64,000 bases of DNA from Lachnospiraceae bacterium UBA7143 (GTDB taxonomy: Bacteria; Bacillota; Clostridia; Lachnospirales; Lachnospiraceae). Shown here one piece after another: positions 61,106 to 64,000 of this stretch (position 1 is the first letter of the stretch; every line of letters begins with the position of its first letter). A program made the position numbers and the translations under genes. The notes under the pieces are model-generated. The model searched no databases, was not told the DNA's origin, and was given only the letters and a program-made list of their open reading frames with translations. The DNA lies in contig DKWV01000035.1 of assembly GCA_002491905.1 (NCBI GenBank), positions 1 to 64,000 on the forward strand, read 5' to 3'.

Positions 61106-61634
61106 GGTTCTCCTTCAGTATCTCCAACGCTTCCTCCATCGAAACACACTTTGCATATCTTCCATTCCATATAAAATCATTGTAATAATGATAGCACACA
61201 TCTTTCGCCATATAATCATTGTCAAAAGTGGAGTTCGCATACGCCGGCACAATCATCTCGTATCCACGGTCAAAACCGCTCAGGATAGTGGCGTCTATAC
61301 AGAAGTTCGTCTGCAGACCCACAATCATAATTTTCGTCTCGCTTTTCTCCGCCAAATACCCAGCAAGCCCCGTCGATTCATGCAGCGCGCTGTTTACGGT
61401 TTTGTCAAATATGCGTTCCCCCTCTAAGGGGGCGAACGCCTCAAAGATCGCGAACTCGTCGTCTCCCACGGAAAATCCTGTGCCGGGACCGTCGTCATGC
61501 CTCACATACACAACCTCCACGCGATGTTTTCTGGCCTGCGCAATCAAAGCCTTTATATTCTCTTTCAGGCGCTCAAATGCAAACAGCCTTTCGTCCGTAA
61601 TTCCCTTCTGAGTATCCACCACAAGTAAAATCAT
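61095..61634 (-). CDS. Isochorismatase-family cysteine hydrolase
   Basis: 179 residues from ATG 61,634 (GGAGAAGG upstream). MILLVVDTQKGITD (catalytic Asp), VVYVRHDDG (Lys/Arg region) and IVGLQTNFCIDATILSGFDR (catalytic Cys) give the D-K-C triad pattern of nicotinamidase/isochorismatase enzymes. Cosubstrate unknown. Operon with the acetyltransferase gene. Confidence 0.88.
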   Translation of the reverse strand: MILLVVDTQKGITDERLFAFERLKENIKALIAQARKHRVEVVYVRHDDGPGTGFSVGDDEFAIFEAFAPLEGERIFDKTVNSALHESTGLAGYLAEKSETKIMIVGLQTNFCIDATILSGFDRGYEMIVPAYANSTFDNDYMAKDVCYHYYNDFIWNGRYAKCVSMEEALEILKENHAL

Positions 61635-61958
61635 ATCCTTCTCCGTTCTGTGACAATAGCATAGCATGAAAATGCTTTTTCATTTTCCTTTATAGCTTAA
61701 CACGTACCCATAGCAAAAACAATTCTTCTGTCAAAATCCACTTTACATCCACCTATATTTTACTATTCATTAATTTTTATTCCATTATTTTCCAGATTCT
61801 ATTCTTTATATTAAATTTGCTTTTTTATTCCTTAAAATACAATACAGTAAAAGTATCAACATATCTATTTTGAAACACAATGGCCTGCGGACTCCTTACA
61901 TAGTCTGCTTTACTATCAGAAAAAGGCCAAAGCGCTCCGCTTTGGCATGGAGAAAACA
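61635..61958. other. AT-rich intergenic region between divergent genes
   Basis: 324 bp. AT-rich, no gene. It should contain promoters for the hydrolase (minus) and XRE (plus) genes and ends in a perfect hairpin at 61,926-61,946. Confidence 0.55.
61926..61946 (+). promoter_or_regulatory. Palindrome immediately before the XRE gene
   Basis: GCCAAAGCG-CTC-CGCTTTGGC, a perfect 9-bp stem with a 3-base loop, directly upstream of ATGGAG; the Shine-Dalgarno GGAG follows it. It may be an autoregulatory operator or a leader hairpin. Confidence 0.5.
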
Positions 61959-62318
61959 ATGGAATTTGGTGAATTTCTGGCTAAACTCAGAAAAGAAAAA
62001 GGGTATCTTCAAAAAGAAATTGCCGCCTATCTGAATGTAACAGTGGCGACTGTTTCCAACTACGAAAAGGGCGTACATACACCTGATCTGAATACTTTGA
62101 TTAAACTTGCTGATTTTTACGACGTATCCACGGATTTTCTTTTACAGCGAACAGGGTACCGTGCAAGCATCAGTACGTTGAACAAACGCCTTTCTGCAGA
62201 CTACACTGTCAGCGATCTCATGAACACAACATTAGAATTAGACCGCCACAACACTGCCGCTCTTTTGGATTATTACGAGCTGCTGACACTCAGGAACTCT
62301 GTCAATCGGGCAAATTAG
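61959..62318 (+). CDS. XRE-family HTH regulator
   Basis: 119 residues from ATG 61,959 (GGAG 6 nt upstream; ATG 61,947 lacks a site). N-terminal Cro/CI HTH: FLAKLRKEKGYLQKEIAAYL, VTVATVSNYEKGVHTPDLNT. The C-terminal half is helical, possibly a dimerisation part. It stands alone in the core genome and may control its own synthesis through the palindrome before it. Confidence 0.85.
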   Translation: MEFGEFLAKLRKEKGYLQKEIAAYLNVTVATVSNYEKGVHTPDLNTLIKLADFYDVSTDFLLQRTGYRASISTLNKRLSADYTVSDLMNTTLELDRHNTAALLDYYELLTLRNSVNRAN

Positions 62319-62426
62319 ACAGCCCTGACAAAAGGCGGTAAAGATGCCCTTTCAAAGCAGGCGGCCGGATCATCACCTCATCAGGATCCCGACTGCTTTC
62401 TTTGCGTTGTCTTCCCATGCCGCGCC

Positions 62427-63089
62427 CTACCCCTCCTGTACCACGGCGTGACTGAGAATATAAAAAATCTCCTGCCCGGGCTGCCATTCCTTTTTCATCG
62501 GCTCAAACCGTTTGTCAAACTCCGCGGCAGCTGCGCTGTCATATGCATACGCCGGACTGTCCAGGTAGACCCATTTTTCTCCGGCTAAAGCTCCCGCACA
62601 CAGTTCCTTTACCAGCATAGCTGCCGGGTATTTCCCGTCCGGGGTGCTGACACCAAACTTCTGACAGCTCTGAAACCCCCGCGCCACATAGTTACCGGGA
62701 TCTCCGAAAATCACAATCGCACTGTACCCAAGCGCTGCCGCTTTTTGAAAGCTGTGCTCCAGAAGCCGTTTCCCGATTCCCCTGCGCTGATACGCCGGAT
62801 GGACGCTGAGAGGCCCAAAAGTGAGAATGGGCATTTCCCCTCCATCCTCACCCACAAGTTTCGTCTTTGTATACATCACATTTCCCACGATACTGCCATC
62901 CGCGGTTCTGGCCACAAAATCAAGCTCCGGGATAAAATCCTCATGGTCCCGCAGGACATGGGCCAGATAGTGCTCCTCGCAGCCAGGTACATTAACATTC
63001 CAAAAGGCTTTCCGTGTCAGCGCCTCCACCTCATCAAAATCCCCCTGCGATTCGTTTTCAATCCTGATATCACTGTATTCATCCCTCAT
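62427..63089 (-). CDS. GNAT-family N-acetyltransferase
   Basis: 220 residues from ATG 63,089 (GGAGGAGG upstream). DVEALTRKAFWNV near the N-terminus, then LTFGPLSVHPAYQRRGIGKR (acetyl-CoA binding loop) and FGDPGNYVARGFQSCQKFGV. Similar to the YhbS-type predicted acetyltransferases. Substrate unknown. Confidence 0.88.
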   Translation of the reverse strand: MRDEYSDIRIENESQGDFDEVEALTRKAFWNVNVPGCEEHYLAHVLRDHEDFIPELDFVARTADGSIVGNVMYTKTKLVGEDGGEMPILTFGPLSVHPAYQRRGIGKRLLEHSFQKAAALGYSAIVIFGDPGNYVARGFQSCQKFGVSTPDGKYPAAMLVKELCAGALAGEKWVYLDSPAYAYDSAAAAEFDKRFEPMKKEWQPGQEIFYILSHAVVQEG

Positions 63090-63181
63090 AGCCACATCCT
63101 CCTCCCGTTCGCTTTACAGGGAACCGCCGTTGTGCTTCTCTTTTCCACCGGTAATCTATCGGCTTTCCGACAAAACCCCGA

Positions 63182-63583
63182 TCAGTCGATATTGCTGATT
63201 ACCGCTGTGCGGATACCCGTTTTTTCCAGATATGCCAGCATCTTCTCCGTATTTGGCATCACGGCACCGGGGGAGGCTGCCGTCCATTCAATCTCCTCCA
63301 GCTCCTCATAGGAAATGCTGAAGGTAAGTCCCAGATATTCATAAATCAACCGCATAAACTGACACTGGTTGATTTCTATGCCGACGTCTCTCCCCTTCTG
63401 AAGCCGTTCAAACAGTTTCTGTACCTCAATATAAATCTGCTTTGCGGTAAGATGCAGCGGATTTTCCACAATATAGGGAAAGGCCGCCTCCTCACAGCGC
63501 AGGGCGTCAAATCCCGGCTCGCAGAGCAGCGTATGTCCGTAATCGAACAGAATCATCTCCGGTTTTTTCATCTGTAATCCCAT
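63182..63583 (-). pseudogene. Truncated HAD-superfamily hydrolase
   Basis: 133 residues from ATG 63,583 (GAGAAGGG upstream). Motif I is ILFDYGHTLL, with Gly where the second Asp of DxD usually lies, followed by a helical cap, and the chain ends straight after motif II (IRTAVISNID). A full HAD enzyme needs about 90 more residues with the motif III Lys and motif IV Asp. After the TGA the same frame reads SGFCRKADRLPVEKR, and the acetyltransferase gene begins soon after. The second half has therefore been lost. It starts 8 bp after pyrC. Confidence 0.7.
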
Positions 63584-63591
63584 TTCCCTTC

Positions 63592-64000
63592 TCAGTCCAT
63601 TTCCCTGCAGTATACAATCTTCCCGCCGCATATGGTATATCCGACCACCCCCGGCATCGTCTCCCCCACAAAGGGCGAATTTGCTGCCTTTGACGCGAAG
63701 TCCTTCACCACCCATTCCTTTTTCGGATCAAACACCACCAGATCGGCAGGGCCGCCTTCCGCCAGATACCCGGCGTCGAGATGATACAGTTTCGCCGGAG
63801 CAAAGCTCATCTTTTCCACCAGCTTCATCATGGAAAGATACCCTTTGTTCACCAGCTCCCTGATTCCAAGCGAAAGAGCTGTCTCCAGACCGATAATGCC
63901 GCTGGGCGCCTCCGTCAGGGACTTCGCCTTTTCTTCCGCGCTGTGGGGCGCGTGGTCCGTGGCGATCATATCGATGGTACCGTCCCGCAGCCCTTCTATG
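63592..64000 (-). CDS. pyrC: Dihydroorotase, C-terminal part (runs off the window)
   Basis: The visible C-terminal part, at least 135 residues, continues beyond position 64,000. DMIATDHAPHSAEEKAKS carries the metal-site His/Asp region of dihydroorotase, followed by GIIGLETALSLGIRELVNKG, SFAPAKLYHLDAGYLAEGGP and ADLVVFDP, typical of the class I dihydroorotase C-terminus. It makes dihydroorotate, the substrate of PyrD/PyrK encoded 4-5 kb away on the same strand. Confidence 0.93.
   Translation of the reverse strand, partial: IEGLRDGTIDMIATDHAPHSAEEKAKSLTEAPSGIIGLETALSLGIRELVNKGYLSMMKLVEKMSFAPAKLYHLDAGYLAEGGPADLVVFDPKKEWVVKDFASKAANSPFVGETMPGVVGYTICGGKIVYCREMD

Noticed and set aside
1..64000. tRNA or rRNA genes
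   Set aside because: No cloverleaf-type sequence or conserved rRNA segment was recognised by eye; a dedicated scan (tRNAscan-SE, Infernal) would be needed to exclude them.

Overview
The window reads as chromosome of a spore-forming, motile-type Clostridia bacterium, most likely a Lachnospiraceae. The signs are SpoIIID, a SipL-like spore protein (SPOCS/DUF3794 plus LysM), the PyrK/PyrD-B dihydroorotate dehydrogenase pair, an NlpC/P60 coiled-coil hydrolase, an intracellular GH42 beta-galactosidase, a chemoreceptor, and AGGAGG-type ribosome binding sites throughout. No rRNA, tRNA or CRISPR array could be recognised by eye.

The window has two halves with visibly different base composition. Positions 1 to about 28,017 are AT-rich accessory DNA; from guaA (28,077) onward the DNA is GC-richer core genome. 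The accessory half contains: (a) 37-4187, a compact four-gene minus-strand cassette (nuclease-like protein with a C-terminal glycine-rich hydrophobic domain, TerB-like protein, glycine-zipper protein, CxxCxxxCC protein) with a divergent XRE regulator and a small excisionase-like HTH gene; (b) 4473-6289, a small mobilization module (hairpin, MobC-like protein, very short relaxase) and accessory genes; (c) 6757-28,017, a probable integrated mobilizable island bounded by two near-identical 20-bp repeats in the same orientation, the right one lying just past the guaA terminator.

The island carries an eight-gene one-directional defence block (HTH controller, C5 methyltransferase, FokI/AlwI-type restriction enzyme, Vsr-like nuclease, YaaC-like protein, YhcG/DUF1016 nuclease, SIR2-like protein, HerA ATPase). 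Its plasmid-like core has an Arc-type repressor, TnpV, a MobV relaxase with a hairpin array, ParR/ParM with a GTTTAC repeat cluster, a VapE helicase, a CHC2 primase, a MobC-like protein, tyrosine integrase, excisionase and an XRE regulator. A two-gene unit at its right end (P-loop ATPase plus single-TM protein) looks like further defence cargo.

The core half holds guaA, a MATE exporter, spoIIID, a DapB-like dehydrogenase, a frameshifted chemoreceptor gene, a seven-gene larE-larB-larC-nikA-nikD-nikB-nikC operon (nickel-pincer cofactor synthesis with nickel uptake, no larA and no second ATPase), a radical SAM gene, an NlpC/P60-asnS-FKBP lipoprotein group, murI, an ispE-gntR pair behind a promoter with two palindromes, a GH42 enzyme, a spermidine synthase-like membrane protein, sipL, pyrD-pyrK, small enzymes and, at the edge, the 3' part of pyrC.

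Points most worth a second look: the 37-3536 cassette with its operator-overlapped promoter; a shared TGACA-G-TGTCA operator that links the restriction controller promoter to yhcG and recurs inside yhcG; the ATPase/TM pair at 24,841-27,946; two sporulation genes (spoIIID, sipL) whose Shine-Dalgarno sequences lie in the 3' arm of long leader hairpins; and the nickel operon with a terminator-like hairpin in its leader.
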